From Fistularia commersonii (lineage: Eukaryota; Chordata; Actinopteri; Syngnathiformes; Fistulariidae), in contig JBBMNZ010000016.1 of the NCBI GenBank assembly GCA_037954325.1, positions 4,006,001 to 4,070,000 of the forward strand: a stretch of DNA of 64,000 bases, given 5' to 3'. Within the stretch, counting starts at the first letter, position 1. Each line of letters opens with the position of its first letter. Position numbers and translations under genes: made by a program. Of this stretch, positions 37,201-48,930 are shown one piece after another. The notes under the pieces were generated by a model. The model was given only the letters and a program-made list of their open reading frames with translations. It had not been told where the DNA came from and did not search any database.

Positions 37201-40200
37201 GAGCGGTGCTTCTAATCAGTGAGATAAGAGGGTATGAATCATCTTACGTTGGGGTCATGAAATGAGTGTATCTAGACTTTCAGCTTAAAAGAATTATTGG
37301 ACCTTAATAAGCAATGATGATACATTTTCATTAAAATAATAAGAAATAATTAAAAGGTGTAGGGTTAGAAAAAAGAGCAATCAATTAAACTTGATGATCT
37401 AGGAAAAAAAAATACCATCAGTAAAACTGAACAGTTCAGTTTAATATTTCAGCAGACCTATACTGCAGCAGCAGGCTGACACTGATGAGGTTGGATTTGA
37501 GATTTCATCATTCACTGCAGACAATTATGTTGAAATTATCTTGTCTATGGCACACGCACTTGATAAATCGGGACAATTTGTTGGATCTTCAGGTTAGTAA
37601 AACATTATTGTCTTTTCCACCCTCCAGAAAAATAGAAATTAGGGCCTGTAAAGTATTCATGTTTTCATCTATCAGATGAAAATCTTATACACCACTTGTT
37701 GAAGATGATGTACCTTAACATTGAACCCCCATTATTCTTAATTCATTCAACAACATTGATATGCCATCAGCTAATCGCATCTTTTATAAAAAGTAGTTTT
37801 TATGAATTATGCATGACTCTAGAAATTACTACTTTGCTGGTCCTGACATGAAAAAATAAATTTAACCATGTAACAATGTGAGAGCATATCAAATCAAATG
37901 GCAGAATTTACAAGGACAATTAATCTTATCAGGTATTTGGCCCGCTGTATTTTAATGGCCTCAATATTTACTTTTTCAATTATCTATCATTAACTTTTTG
38001 CAAAGATCCTGGGAACAAATAATAACAGGAAGAATCTGGTAAAAACATAGATGTTTGTCAAGAAATTTATCAATTAGGAGCCTATAACCAAATTCACTCT
38101 AAGAGATAACGTAGCTTTCACTATGGTTCTAGGTTTCATTTCTTTTGAGGTGTCACAAGGTATTGAGTGTCATGTTCCTCACATTTAAGTACATTAACAT
38201 AGAATCAAAATTCATTATAGTGTGTTACAATTGGATTTTTATATTAAGATAAAATGAGATAAGCAGTGAGATCATTTACATATCTCTGAGTGAAAAACAA
38301 TATCTTCAAATACACACACCTCTTTCTCAAAACCAATCCATACCATGCTACCATGTTTTGAATTTTGAAATAATTTAAATCTTCTCATTCATTGAGTCAG
38401 TCATTTACAAAAAAGTTATGTATGATATTCAATATAATTCTATAGAATACCCAGGCTGTCTTTCAATGCAGAATACACAACTGTGCTATCTGATATTTTT
38501 GGAAATCACTTGGCTTTAGTAAAAGGAAGAAACATGCACATGTGACCCTTTAAAATTTCATGACCTGAGCAACAACAAACATAGTCGAGGCAGACACATT
38601 CAGGAGGGTAACAGAATACTGAAACAGCAAATATTTTGTAATATGTGCTTCCATGAGATGTGTAAAGAATATAACAAAATATTTTTTTACATTATGGTAT
38701 AATATAGAACATAACTTGTGGAAAATTCCTACTATAGCATCCAAAATTATGTCCAACGTGAAATAAGTTGTACAAGTTAATAAATGTGTTACTGTTCCAC
38801 TTTCTGTCAATAAAAAGCTTAATCATTAATCTAAGCATTTCGGTTTAATGTTGTTAGTAAAAAAAAAATTCGGGCAGCAAAGCTCATTCACTTCAAGTTC
38901 CAATTCCAACTTGATTACTCTAAACAGTCCACAAATTTCTTTCATGGAATATATACCTTATCATTGATTTAGATTCGTGTCAAAACGATCCAGGATCATC
39001 AGCCCCAATCAAATAATAATAAGTTGGATAATGCCACCTGTAAGTGAAACTGAGTGTATTCAGACATGGCTTAAACATTCACGTTTGAGTTCATGTCTGT
39101 TATGACTTGCACAAAGTCAGTTGTTTTTTTTTTTCCACTCAGCAGTATAAGACAGTCAGAAGTACATGCAAGTTCACAGCACACAGTACTGGAAATCCAT
39201 GCAGACTGGCTGACTATACCAGTCTAGTAGTTACCAAAAGGGATGGAGGCCCTTTACAAGATCTCCTCATTGGGCAAACTTCCCCAGTCTTCACTCTGGC
39301 TCTATAAATATAAAATTGAGCCAGTCAGAGACCCAGTTTTTCTCACTGCATTGGGATTCAATTGACAAATGTAAGGTTTGGATCCAATTTCTTCCAAAGA
39401 ACACAACAATTACTCACTTCATTAACATCAAAGTGAAAGGCCTATATTTGTTTGCAAAAAGGTAACTGCTGAAAAGATTTTTAGGATTTTGCTTCGATCC
39501 CTGGCTCGTCAAAGTGTTGTTGAGCAAGACACTGAATCCCTGGCGCTGGTCGACGGCAGCCTACTGCTCATGGTTCATCCATGATGGGTTAATTGCAGAG
39601 AATGAATTTCCCCAAGGGGATTAATATATTATTATTTTGCGAATTAATTGACAAAGCTGTTTTATGTCGGTTGTTTAATTACAGTTCAGTAGATCATGTT
39701 ACCTTCCCCCCCTGGCTACTAATGGATTTGCAGCAGTGGCCTGATTTTTCTTCCAAGAACTCATTAGCAGTAAACTTTTGGCTTGCCAATATTTTGCGAA
39801 CAAATGCAGCAAACTCCCTTCCCTGCTGACACAGATAGGTAACTTCCAGAGTCTGTTCAGAATGAAGTTTACTTTTATTCTTTCCTTACATTCAGTTTAA
39901 CACTTCATTCTGAATTCATCATTCTGAAATACAATTTCACAGGGTGTTTTTCATTGTTCATTTGCCCCCATTTCCTTCACAGTCTTACTTAAAGGATCCA
40001 CCCTTTCATTTCTCTGTTGCTGCCAAGGAAGAAATTGTTATTCCTTTTTCATTTTGTGAGTTGTTTCATTGTTTGTGCTTCCTAAACACTAATGCTTTTG
40101 TAGCTATTCTTCCCATGCAAGGGGACCATAAGACTTTGAGGGGTCTTCACATTGTGGACAATAAGGCTTTGTTTTTGTGCTGCAACCTGATCTCTGAACA

Positions 40201-43200
40201 ATTCAGTTGACAGATAACGCCAAAAAGACTGAGAAAAAGGTGCAAATTCTTAACCAGAAAGCAACACTCTTCTATGCAACCTTTTCAGTGAGCTTATAAT
40301 GCATTATAGAATGCAACTTTTTATTTTTAGTACCAAATATTTCATGCCAAGACACTAGTTTATGTGTATAAAAACATCACAAAAATGCCCCTGTCTATGA
40401 TTTGTTTTAACCACTTACAATATTGCTGTTGCTGTTGTTTTGAGGGGGTGAATCTTCTATCCGTCTACTTCTAAAGGCTACTGATCTAACGCTAAAGGAT
40501 GGGTGTAGGATTTTACAAACAGTACCTGCAAACAGGCGTGTCTGAGAGTCTATATTCTGGAAATCACAGTAATAAAAAATAAACAGGCAAAGAGATAATC
40601 AATCAGCCACTTAAGATTAAGGTAAAGGTTTAAGGCAGAAGGTAGAAGGTAAAAGGATTAAGGTAAAACAATGATGCACATTGGAGACTGGAAAGCAATG
40701 TGAGGCCGATGACCGGACGATCAGAAATAAAAAAAAATGTTAGCAATTTAAAGCTGAAATCAAAAGGTACATACATGCAGCACAGAAAATTACCATTTTA
40801 CAAAGAAATCGTCTGATATTTATTACTGATAATGTTAATCGATATTATCAGTCTATGAGGAATTATAATCCTCAACTGAATTCCCTTACATTTAGGAAGC
40901 GGGTGTGCAAATACCTACTTACTCACTGAAAATTACATATAGTTATATATAGACATTTTTTTAAGCATGTGCAAGCAAATTTTTCAATGACAAACTATTA
41001 GGTCCTTTGTTAACCTGATTATCTTTATAAGGAATAAATTGTAAATAGGTTCACCCTTCTGCTGTGACGTACTCTAAAAGACATAGAGTCTATTTCTGAG
41101 AGAATTTGGGGTTCCTTGAATAATTACAGGGTTCACATGACCAAATGATATTCGGGTTTCAGTAACAAATGGAATTTGCCTACTTGTGCCCAAACATTGA
41201 CAATAGGTTTAAGATATCATGTAGATTAAAAAGAAATGTAATGATTATTTTTCACAGCTTATCTATTGTGGAGGTACAAAGCTATCTTATCTCTTTTGCT
41301 TTTCTTTTTTTCAAGGTAAATGAAATCAGTTACTTTCTTTCATAATAAAAGGCCAGTGCAATAAATGACCAAAACATTTTCAATATCAAAAAAAAGATCT
41401 TACATTTTAAATCAAATTAAATAAATCCACTAGACTGTTTTGGGGTGCATGATCTTAAATGTTTGAGAACCCCTAAATAAAATGACTGAGGAGAATTATT
41501 CCAAAGCACATGGCAAAAAGACAGAAATGTTTGGTCAAAGGTCATTTATATCATATTAGATTCTGTTTTGACCTAATATATTGCGATAACAAGCACAGAA
41601 ATTCCTCAATAAACTAAACCAGTCACTTTGATTCAAGAGTCAGAGGTGCAGCGGAATATTGAAGCTATAAAGAAAATACTGTCATTGACTTGATGCCTTT
41701 GCTGGCTAACTCACCTCCTGCAGCAGATCAGCCTGCTCAATAGCCTTCAACACATTCTTTTTGGATGTTTCCTGGGCTTCCCCACCCAGCAAGAATTCAT
41801 CCAGAATAAAGTAGGCCTTCTCAAAGTTGAATATAATGTCCAATTCGCAAACCTAGTGAGAAAAAACATAACAGGGCTTATCATGATTAGAACATTGTGT
41901 CAACAAGTAGCAAAGATCACAAATAACTCCAAACGCACACTGCCAAAATATTTATCCAGCAGCTCCACATATCTGTGGATTATTTCCAATGTGATGAGTT
42001 CATTGTCCTGGTCTTCGATGGCACAGCAGAAGTACAGACTGGCATATCTGTAACAGAACAGTAGGTTACATAACTGAAAATTGCAAGATCGATTTGTCAA
42101 ATGAACAAATAGCTGACTTAACACAATGCTCATTCTAAGAGAAGATCTCCAAGTCATATAAAACCTCAGTGTAAAACGCAGAGATAACACTTCTTTGTTA
42201 TTGGGGACAGTTGTTTCTTGTGGAAAGAGTATTCATTTAAAAAACAGAAGCCGGATGGAGAAGGCTGTATAAGTTAAGCCTCATTCTCCAAGGGTTTTTT
42301 TTTTTTTATCCTTGTTAATCCCCCAGGTGCTCTTTAAGCATGTGATGATTGGCTGGAAAAGAAGGCGGTCAGTTGATCCCACCAGTTGGGTAGGAAGGCA
42401 CAATGTACTAAGCTACTAAGCTGCTGATTTTAAAACGCAATCCTGAAATACCAGAACAGGTCTTATACTTGATAGGATTCCAATGCAGTGGCAATTCGTT
42501 CTAAAATATATAGAATTGCCACTGCATTGGCATTGGCTTGTTTAATTCTGAAAATATTCTCTCCACCCTATCCAAGCCTGATGGTATTGCAAGTGAATTC
42601 CATGCTCAGGAAACAAAAGATTTCAATTTAGTTGATCAGCTCTCTGCAGAAAAAAGGACAGAAAGAGCAAACCTGTCTTCTTCAATATGATTCTTGATGT
42701 AATGCTTTTATAGTATACAACAACAACAACCTTTATGGACTACACAACCTGAGAAGGGTCCTGTATTTCAGGTTTGCAAGCCAACAAGCACTGACCACTA
42801 AGTGATTTATCAGGGTTTGCATGAACTCTTTGTTTTTAACTCAGTGCTAAATTACTTTAGTTTTTTTTGACATGATAAATGGACTAAACATGGGCTTTAG
42901 CACATACTTGCAAATCATTAAAACTGTGCAATTCTTTTTTCAAATTTCTCTATAGGCAATACCTATACCTATGCCTTCCTAAATTCTGGATGACTCAATA
43001 AATGAGTTCATAAAAACACAAAATAATTACTATTCCTGAAACATTTCACAGTCCTTGCTGGAGGTAGCCCTGCCCTTTGGCGCAAATTAATATGTCAGTT
43101 TGCGGTTGTTAAGAGAATTGTGAATAACGACAGGACCTGATACGGCAAATTTCTTTTTATTTGTCATCTGTGAGCTAAGACCTGATCTCTTGGCCCACTG

Positions 43201-44573
43201 ATATTACTAAATCTTTCAAATCCCTTCTGTACCTATATCTATGGATGATGGGTAAATGATGTGTGAGGAGTCTGACTCTTAAAACCTGTGGATATTACAG
43301 AGTTTATTAGAGTGCAACTATATTATCAAAATTGAATGATTCATGGTAACCAAAAAATACAGATAAAAGAGGCGATCAAATTAATCAGAAAACAGTTAAT
43401 TCTGTTAAGACAGTCAGTTAAGGCAATTTCTGAAGACATACTGTGAGGATCAAGATTCAATTTTGTTGAACAAAAAAAAAAAACAACGAGCAGCGTTGGT
43501 TGGTTGTCAGTGTAACCCATCCATATATGTTTCAGCCATCTGCGCTACATAACAGGATTACGCAGAAGCCCTCATATATGAAAATGGTGAATTTCAACTT
43601 GTCGCTGAACGGTGTGTGACAAAATGTTTTGCTGCTATTAGCCCAGGGAGGAATATTGGACTAATGGTCTTTCTTTTTCACGGTATAAAAATCCTATGAT
43701 TAGGTCACACAAGCTAATGTGGAGGATGTGGCATCTTCTCCATTTGTTGCAATGAGTCATTATTACATTAGTTCATCATTCACTGTGCAAAAGAGCACCC
43801 AACACTTGTCTGAGACTTCTTTTATTTTTCTCAACCACACAACTCGAAATATACAACTGACGTAAGTCAGAACAAAAGTCCAACTTCCTTCACCTGTTGA
43901 ATTAGCTCCATGTATCTTATGAATGGTTGAGCTGTGTATATTTAACAACATTTTTTTACACAGACATATAAAAACTACATGTGAGGCAGTTCTGCCAAGA
44001 TTATACACACAGCGGCTCAGGGGGTGAACAAATGCATGCATTAGACAGCCAACTGGTCATAACTGAATGAAACATCGCCATTGTCTCTAGAAGATGTGGA
44101 AAAAGAGACAACATGAATGAGCGAAGACAGATGAGGGAACAACACAAAGGGTCTTGGGTTGAACTTGTATCGGAGCTTTCAATGGGTTTTTGTGATCTTT
44201 AAGTTGACATAGATGGTCAAATTCTTTTTCCTTAATGAATGCAACAGAGTTGCAACACTCTTGTCTGCTCACAAGATTAGGAAACTTGGATTACCATATT
44301 CTTTTGATGGAGAAATATTCACTAATGACAACATTGGAAAATTACTGGAGCTTAGATTTCCAATTCTAATACACACGGAAAAATCACCACATACCTTTTA
44401 TACACAATCTTGAGATCTCTCCACTCAAGAAAGCTGCACATTTTTGGTTTTCGTGCCAGGACTGTCTGCACCAATTCTCTGGTGATTTTCTTTTTCTCTT
44501 TATCAGACAATGGCATATACCATTTTTGAAGCCTCAGCTTGCCTTGTCTACTGAACAGAAGCATAAACTGCAT
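31230..44573 (-). CDS. ap1s2: AP-1 complex subunit sigma-2, gene-level entry
   Basis: Four coding exons on the minus strand (44395-44573, 41939-42047, 41715-41852, 31230-31277) join to 157 residues, the same length as human AP1S2. The sequence is near-identical to the family through its length: [79 protein letters not shown]. The C-terminus ...CSILEEIGLT is of the sigma-1B (AP1S2) type. Role (known): it is the small longin-fold subunit of the AP-1 clathrin adaptor at the trans-Golgi network and endosomes. It pairs with gamma-adaptin and helps bind dileucine sorting signals. AP1S1 or AP1S3 are less likely because of the tail and because the neighbours are Xp22 genes. Confidence 0.95.
33274..34384 (+). 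mobile_element. Tc1/mariner element, decayed, with terminal inverted repeats
   Basis: An 1,111-bp element begins TAAACTATATGGCCAAAAGTAT and ends with the inverted ATACTTTTGGCCATGTAGTGTA, with TA at both ends as expected for this superfamily. On the plus strand the remains of a Tc1 transposase are readable but broken by stops and frameshifts. They include the N-terminal helix-turn-helix part (SEFRHGTVIG, RPCKLTEWGRRMLR), GFHGRAAASKPHITKCNAKR, RHWTLEQWRHVFESDDSCFS, and the C-terminal catalytic part LDWPAQSRDLNLIEHLLDEL. It is non-autonomous and inactive. Confidence 0.93.
33316..34330 (+). pseudogene. Tc1-like transposase pseudogene
   Basis: Reading the three plus frames in turn follows a Tc1 transposase from the paired-like DNA-binding domain through the DDE domain. 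In-frame stops (for example after KFPRS and in the VWQLQGERYL stretch) and several frame changes destroy the gene. The Asp of the 'HDC' motif and the Glu of 'IEHL' are still recognisable near 34033 and 34145. Confidence 0.88.
34761..34794. repeat. (CAG)n-rich microsatellite
   Basis: Interrupted CAG/AGG triplet run with six uninterrupted CAG at its end. It is intronic, so the poly-Ser and poly-Cys frames over it are not genes. Confidence 0.85.
39480..39630 (+). repeat. SINE-like fragment
   Basis: Contains 'GATCCCTGGCTCGTCAAAGTGTTGTTGAGCAAGACACTGAATCCC' and the tail 'GGGTTAATTGCAGAGAATGAATTTCCCCAAGGGGATTAATA', phrases recurrent in fish tRNA-derived and V-SINE-type repeats. The 5' tRNA-like part is missing or decayed. 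Confidence 0.6.
41715..41852 (-). CDS. ap1s2: ap1s2 coding exon 3
   Basis: 138 nt encoding [35 protein letters not shown] and KAIEQADLLQE. Phase 0 on both sides, with a GTGAGT donor. Read-through past the donor meets a stop after three codons. Confidence 0.95.
41939..42047 (-). CDS. ap1s2: ap1s2 coding exon 2
   Basis: 109 nt encoding [20 protein letters not shown] then EIIHRYVELLDKYFGS. TGTTACAG acceptor, GTGCGT donor, ends in phase 0. Confidence 0.95.
42048..44394 (-). other. ap1s2 intron with an 18-bp perfect hairpin
   Basis: 2.3-kb AT-rich intron. The notable content is the inverted repeat 42480-42530 and a short (CAA)n run near 42718-42731. No repeat family recognised. Confidence 0.75.
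42480..42530. repeat. Perfect 18-bp hairpin
   Basis: Left arm 42480-42497 and right arm 42513-42530 are exact reverse complements (CCAATGCAGTGGCAATTC on the left). The loop is 15 nt and AT-rich. The arms are of ordinary complexity, not simple repeat, so chance pairing is unlikely. Confidence 0.85.
44395..44573 (-). CDS. ap1s2: ap1s2 first coding exon
   Basis: The acceptor TTTCATTTCAG abuts the ATG directly. The exon encodes residues 1-59, [20 protein letters not shown] through WRDLKIVYK, and ends two bases into Arg at a GTATGT donor. An upstream in-frame Met in the intron is not the start, because the acceptor lies between it and the conserved MQFM. Confidence 0.94.
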
Positions 44574-45129
44574 CTGAAATGAAGATACAGGTGACACAAA
44601 CATTGTTATAAGAGCCAATACCACGTTTAGAGTATTACAGATACAATGATTAAGAGTCATAGCGACGGAAGTCAGAAAAACGGATTAATATTAAACAAGC
44701 ACAAAACGAGACAAACTGCACAGTGTTTTAAGACAGCCCCCAGCAGGACTCAAATACAAATTACAACTAAGTTTCTTGCGTACGTCTACCATGTGTTTGG
44801 GAAAACAGCGCACCATTTCGTTTCAGAAGTAGATTCCAGCGGAATAATTCACGGGCAGCGGCTGTGTTCTTCTCGTTCGAAGAAATACAACGAAACGCCA
44901 TTTATTAAAAGTCTATTCAAAAGCCGTATAACAATATTTATGGCAAGTGTTTGGACTGGAATCCTTAACAACACAGCTGAACGGAAGTAGCACAGGCACC
45001 GTTATTCAGCGGTTATTAAACGCCTATTTTGAACCTAATATTTGAGAGCCGACAGTTATCTAAACTTAACACAAAAATATAATTGAACCGTAAAATGTTA
45101 AAAACTGCATAATGTCTTTAAATACTTAC
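44574..45129 (-). other. ap1s2 first intron
   Basis: 556-bp intron between the 5' non-coding exon and the start-codon exon. Nothing recognisable. Confidence 0.6.
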
Positions 45130-45215
45130 CGTGAAATATTTACACTGTTCTCCCTTATCGAAGAAATAAGCCACTCAATTCCACAGTGAAACGCAGCAGT
45201 TGTCAGTAAATTTCT
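45130..45215 (-). other. ap1s2: Probable ap1s2 5' non-coding exon
   Basis: A strong minus-strand donor (GTAAGTATT) ends at 45130, 0.56 kb upstream of the first coding exon, which itself begins with an acceptor. Just upstream is a CCAAT-rich promoter-like stretch. The transcription start is not known; the upper limit is approximate. Confidence 0.55.
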
Positions 45216-45345
45216 GATTGGCCAACGAACAGCTGATCTCACTACTCATTGGCTAATATTCATCCAAATAGTCCCCGCCTTTTCCACCCTTAGAATGTGT
45301 CCAGTTTGTGTGATTGGCTTTCGCATACGTCAATCAGGCTAGAAG
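45216..45345 (-). promoter_or_regulatory. ap1s2 promoter region with three CCAAT boxes
   Basis: ATTGG occurs at 45217-45221, 45248-45252 and 45313-45317 on the plus strand, that is, three CCAAT boxes reading with ap1s2. A CRE-like TACGTCA lies at 45326-45332. No TATA box is clear. Multiple CCAAT boxes fit an NF-Y-driven, broadly expressed promoter. Confidence 0.5.
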
Positions 45346-45599
45346 GACCCAAAAGCTTCCGCCCATTTACTCTTTTGATAAGATGAAATGTTCAAAATCC
45401 AGAGCTCAAGAGTGCTTAATAATAGAGATGATAAAGTAATTTAAAATTGTACATTTATCATGGTCAGATTAAGATATTGACCTCTACTTTATGCAAATTC
45501 CCAGGGGGACTTGAAAAAAGTTATTATTTTGTCAAGGTATGACAGCATTGCATTATGTCAGAGATTGTATTTTGATTTATATTTTGATCCTCAGACTCC

Positions 45600-46327
45600 C
45601 ACGTGAGGTCTATTAGGCGGTGCTGGCGAGGAGGATCCGCTTGGTTTTTGAACCTCGGATCCAGGAGGAGCAGTGTGGTTTTCGCCCTGGTCGTGGAACA
45701 GTGGATCAGCTCTATACCCTCAGCAGGGTCCTCGAGGGGGCATGGCAGTTTGCACAACCAGTCTACATGTGTTTTGTGGATCTGGAGAAGGCATTCGAAC
45801 GTGTCCCGTGGGCAATCCTGTGTGGGCTTGTCCTAGATATGGGGTACCAAACCCTGTTAGACAGGCCTTCCGGTCCCTGTATGACCGGTATCGGAGCTTG
45901 GTCTGCGTTACCGGTTTTAAGTCGGATTCGGATTTGAGAGTTGGCCAGGGCTGCCCTTTGTCACCAATTCTGTGCATAACTTTTATGGACAGAATTTTTA
46001 GGCGCAACCAAGGCGTCGAGGGGATCCGGTTTGGTGATCGAGTCTCTGCTTTTTGCAGATGATGTGGTTCTGTTGGCTTCATCAGTCCATGATCTCCAGC
46101 TCTCAGTGGAACAGTTCGCAGCCGAATATGAAGCGGCCGAGATGAGGATCAGCTCCTCCTAATTTGAGATTTTGGTGCTCACCCGGAAACGGGTGGAATG
46201 CCCACTCCGGGTCGTGGAAGAGGTCCTAATTCGAGTATCTCAGGGTCTTGTTCATGAGTGACGGAAAGATAGAGCGGGAGATCGACAAGCGGATCAGTGC
46301 GGCGTCTGCAGCGATGCGGACTCCGAA
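45600..46327 (+). mobile_element. Non-LTR retrotransposon fragment (reverse transcriptase)
   Basis: Plus-strand frames encode RT motifs EEQCGFRPGRGTVDQLYTLS, VYMCFVDLEKAFERVPW (with the catalytic Asp of FVDLEKAF), GCPLSPILCITFMDRIF and, after a frameshift, LFADDVVLL (the catalytic ADD box). It ends near a degraded EIDKRISAASA-like segment. Several frameshifts and stops make it dead. It belongs to a LINE very common in fish; the clade name (L2-like or Rex1-like) is not certain. Confidence 0.88.
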
Positions 46328-47109
46328 TAATCAGTCGGAATAACTCTCAGAATCTGAATTTGTGTCTCTCGTTATAAAAGATACATTATTTTATACGAGG
46401 AATATTACTGAATTTTTTTATCCATACAGAGTGGGCATACTTTAAACATATCCGAGTTTTCAGGCATCTTTGAATGAACTTGGAATATTTAAGGGGCAGA
46501 GTGTCCTCATTTGTAAAAATAATAACATGGTCAACCTACTGCACCCTCATTTCTCATGTAGCAGTTAGGGACTTTGCGATCATATTGTGCATATGGGTGA
46601 TAAAACTGAATGGTCTATAAAGATTTACTTCTGTAATCTCATTTGCTAATACTGTTATTGAATAGATGATAAAATACAGTATTTGTTTAATCATCCCACA
46701 TTGGGAAAATTTGAGTAAAATATCAGAAAAAAGTGGAAATAAAAAACAATAATAAACAAGAAATAAAAATAAAGACCCCTTGCACAAATATCAATTTGTG
46801 TTGTCAAGCAACAGTAAAATGAAGAGAAGAGAGAAGAACATGACACACTCTCCTTTTCGCTCTTCATTCAGGAAATTAAAGCATAAATGATTGTCAATAC
46901 ACATTTTAAGGGAAAATGCAATGCTATGAAATGATGCAAAAAAGTGCCACGAAAATAATTGAATTGAATAATGAATAATTAATTATCTTCATATGTCAGT
47001 ATGATTTGATGCATAAATTCTTTCAGTATGACAGTGTATGTCCAGATCAAATTATGACTATAACATATATACAATGTACAAAGTGTCTGTCCTTGTAATG
47101 CTGGGAGCA

Positions 47110-48070
47110 GTGTGAGCCAACCTGAGACCTGGGTTCTCTCCAATGGTGAGAGGCCAAGGTCCAAAGGTCTCAGGTTTCACCCTGCAAAGTGGACCTATAG
47201 GTGGGTCAAGCGCTATTCGATGTACCCTACCAAGACACAGCAGAGCAGCTCAACAGGAACATACTCCTGGAACCACTGAGCTCCTGGTGGTCTGGCCTTG
47301 GTGCAAGAGGTCAGGCGCAACCCATACAAAAAATGCCTCCTAAACAAAGAGGCTTCACCACCGGCAAGGAAAATCTTTGGCTTTTGATGTAATGTATTTT
47401 GGGATGGAATTCATAGATGGAGACGTGAGCGTGCCAATGCCTTGCATAACAAATAAGTTCTTGGAATGTGAAATGTGACCCCTCTGTTCGGGAAGCTGGT
47501 GTGAGAAGTGAAGCAGTAACAACTAGATAATAGCTCGACTATCTTCCAGGCATAGCGGTGGTTCTGAAACCAAGCTTCTGGAAATGAGTTTGGACTTTGC
47601 TCTTTACTAAAATGGCTCAAGATGATGGTATCAGGAGGGTATTCAGATATTCACAAGTCCATGGCTGACCTCCGATGTGCTGATGTTTTTCCTGTTGAAC
47701 AAGAGGGTGACCTCCTTGTGACTGTGCAGAGAGGGGAAAAGAACTCAGTTTTTGGTGTTTCTACACTAAACAGTTTGGCGTAGCTTTATAGAGTCATTGG
47801 ATTGTGAACTTGACGGGTTCTCACCGGGTTACCCCAAACTGCTTGTAGACTTTAATACTTGTAATGATAGGGAAATCTCGAGGTGGCAGTGGTTTGGTGG
47901 AACACCCTACCCTAGTTAAGCCACACCTGTGTCCCTCTCTTGAATAGCTTTTTAAGGCATGGGTTTGCCTTGAGAAACACCTTATGTGAGCATACAGTTG
48001 TTCACAAGTGGAAAAGGGAAAAGAACACCTTGAGCCAAAGATCAATGACTGACTTTGCCAACGTCAACAA
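47110..48070 (+). mobile_element. Highly diverged LINE endonuclease-region fragment (tentative)
   Basis: Patches match, by recall, the 5' endonuclease part of the same fish LINE type as the RT fragment. They include CTCTGTTCGGGAAGCTGGTG and ACTAGATAATAGCTCGACT, 'GTTGAACAAGAGGGTGACCTCC', GACTTTAATACTTGTAATGA, and GATCAATGACTGACTTTGCC, the last corresponding to an SMIDFV-like motif. Many substitutions and stops. Boundaries approximate. Confidence 0.5.
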
Positions 48071-48863
48071 CATGTCTAATGGCTTTTCGGCAACACAAAA
48101 TCTCCGCGCAACTTGAGTGGACTTCTTGCTGCCTGTCCATTAGCGATAGCACCTGTTACCTGGTACTTCTTTTAGGAACAACTCCAAGCCAAGTCAATTT
48201 TAAAACACAACATCGACAGATTGCTGCTCTGCCACTGATCATGGCATTCGACACAAGAATCAAACACGCCATTTAAAAGAAAAAGAATACACAAGAGCAC
48301 TAAATGTTAGCATGGCTGCTGCTACGTCTCCCCACTTGTAGCCCCTTTTAGCTTCTTTGACTCCTTTCTTTTCCCCGAATGCCCCTTGGGGACAAATTAC
48401 TTTTTTTTCTGATTCTTGCTTTCTAGTCCGAGACTGAGAAGCAACTATACCATCGCCTAAATGTCCTCCGTTGTTTGCGCATTTAGTCTCAAATGAACTT
48501 GCCACTATTGTTCTTTGTGCCACTGCTCATGGAAAAATACTTTCTCTTGCCTTAAAAACACTTTGTACCCCTTACGTGTATTTTGTCACTTCTTTTTTGG
48601 GAATCAAACCTGAGTCTGGTTACTATAATGTCTGACATGGCATCATTAATATAATCCGTATTGCTTCCACCACGGATGACTCTGCTGTTGGGAGCAACTC
48701 CATTGACATTATTAATTCAGGATGTAGCACAGATGTCTTACAAAAGACGAGGCAAACTGAGGTGTCTGGTGCCAATAGAGAGAATTAGATAAAGCCATCA
48801 TAGGCTTGTGGATTACAGTAATCCAGCAGCATTGGGTATCACTCACGCTGCATTTCAACACAG

Positions 48864-48930
48864 ATGAAGAGGAAGATGGAGGTCACTGCTCGTTCTGCTG
48901 CTGTTCTAGTCCTCCTTCTTCTGTTTCAGG
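48864..48930 (+). CDS. rs1: rs1 exon 1 (signal peptide)
   Basis: Encodes MKRKMEVTARSAAVLVLLLL FQ and one base of the next codon, ending at a GTAAGG donor. Two in-frame ATGs (48864 and 48876) could start; the first gives a basic n-region. Human RS1 exon 1 also ends in phase 1. Confidence 0.85.

Larger units (their letters stand above)
31278..41714 (-). other. ap1s2 last intron, 10.4 kb
   Basis: Largest intron of the gene. It contains the decayed Tc1-like element (33274-34384), a (CAG)n run (34761-34794) and a SINE-like fragment (about 39480-39630). The remainder is AT-rich with no supported gene. Short ORFs on either strand show no family similarity. Confidence 0.75.
45346..48863. other. Divergent intergenic region ap1s2-rs1
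   Basis: About 3.5 kb. It contains a reverse-transcriptase fragment (45600-46327), a diverged endonuclease-domain fragment of a similar LINE (about 47110-48070) and AT-rich filler. The last few hundred bases before 48864 should include the rs1 promoter; no TATA box or specific retinal element could be assigned with confidence. Confidence 0.65.

Noticed and set aside
42480..42530. microRNA gene call for the perfect hairpin
   Set aside because: 18-bp stem with no mismatches is shorter than usual precursors and matches no family I recognise; kept only as a structural repeat.
44646..44990. 114-codon plus-strand ORF upstream of ap1s2
   Set aside because: Lies within the ap1s2 first intron on the opposite strand and resembles no family.
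45603..46082. ORFs of 77-129 codons on both strands
   Set aside because: Frames of the dead LINE reverse transcriptase and its antisense; no host gene.
47143..47392. Overlapping ORFs upstream of rs1
   Set aside because: Probably part of the decayed LINE 5' region; no splice structure or known domain.
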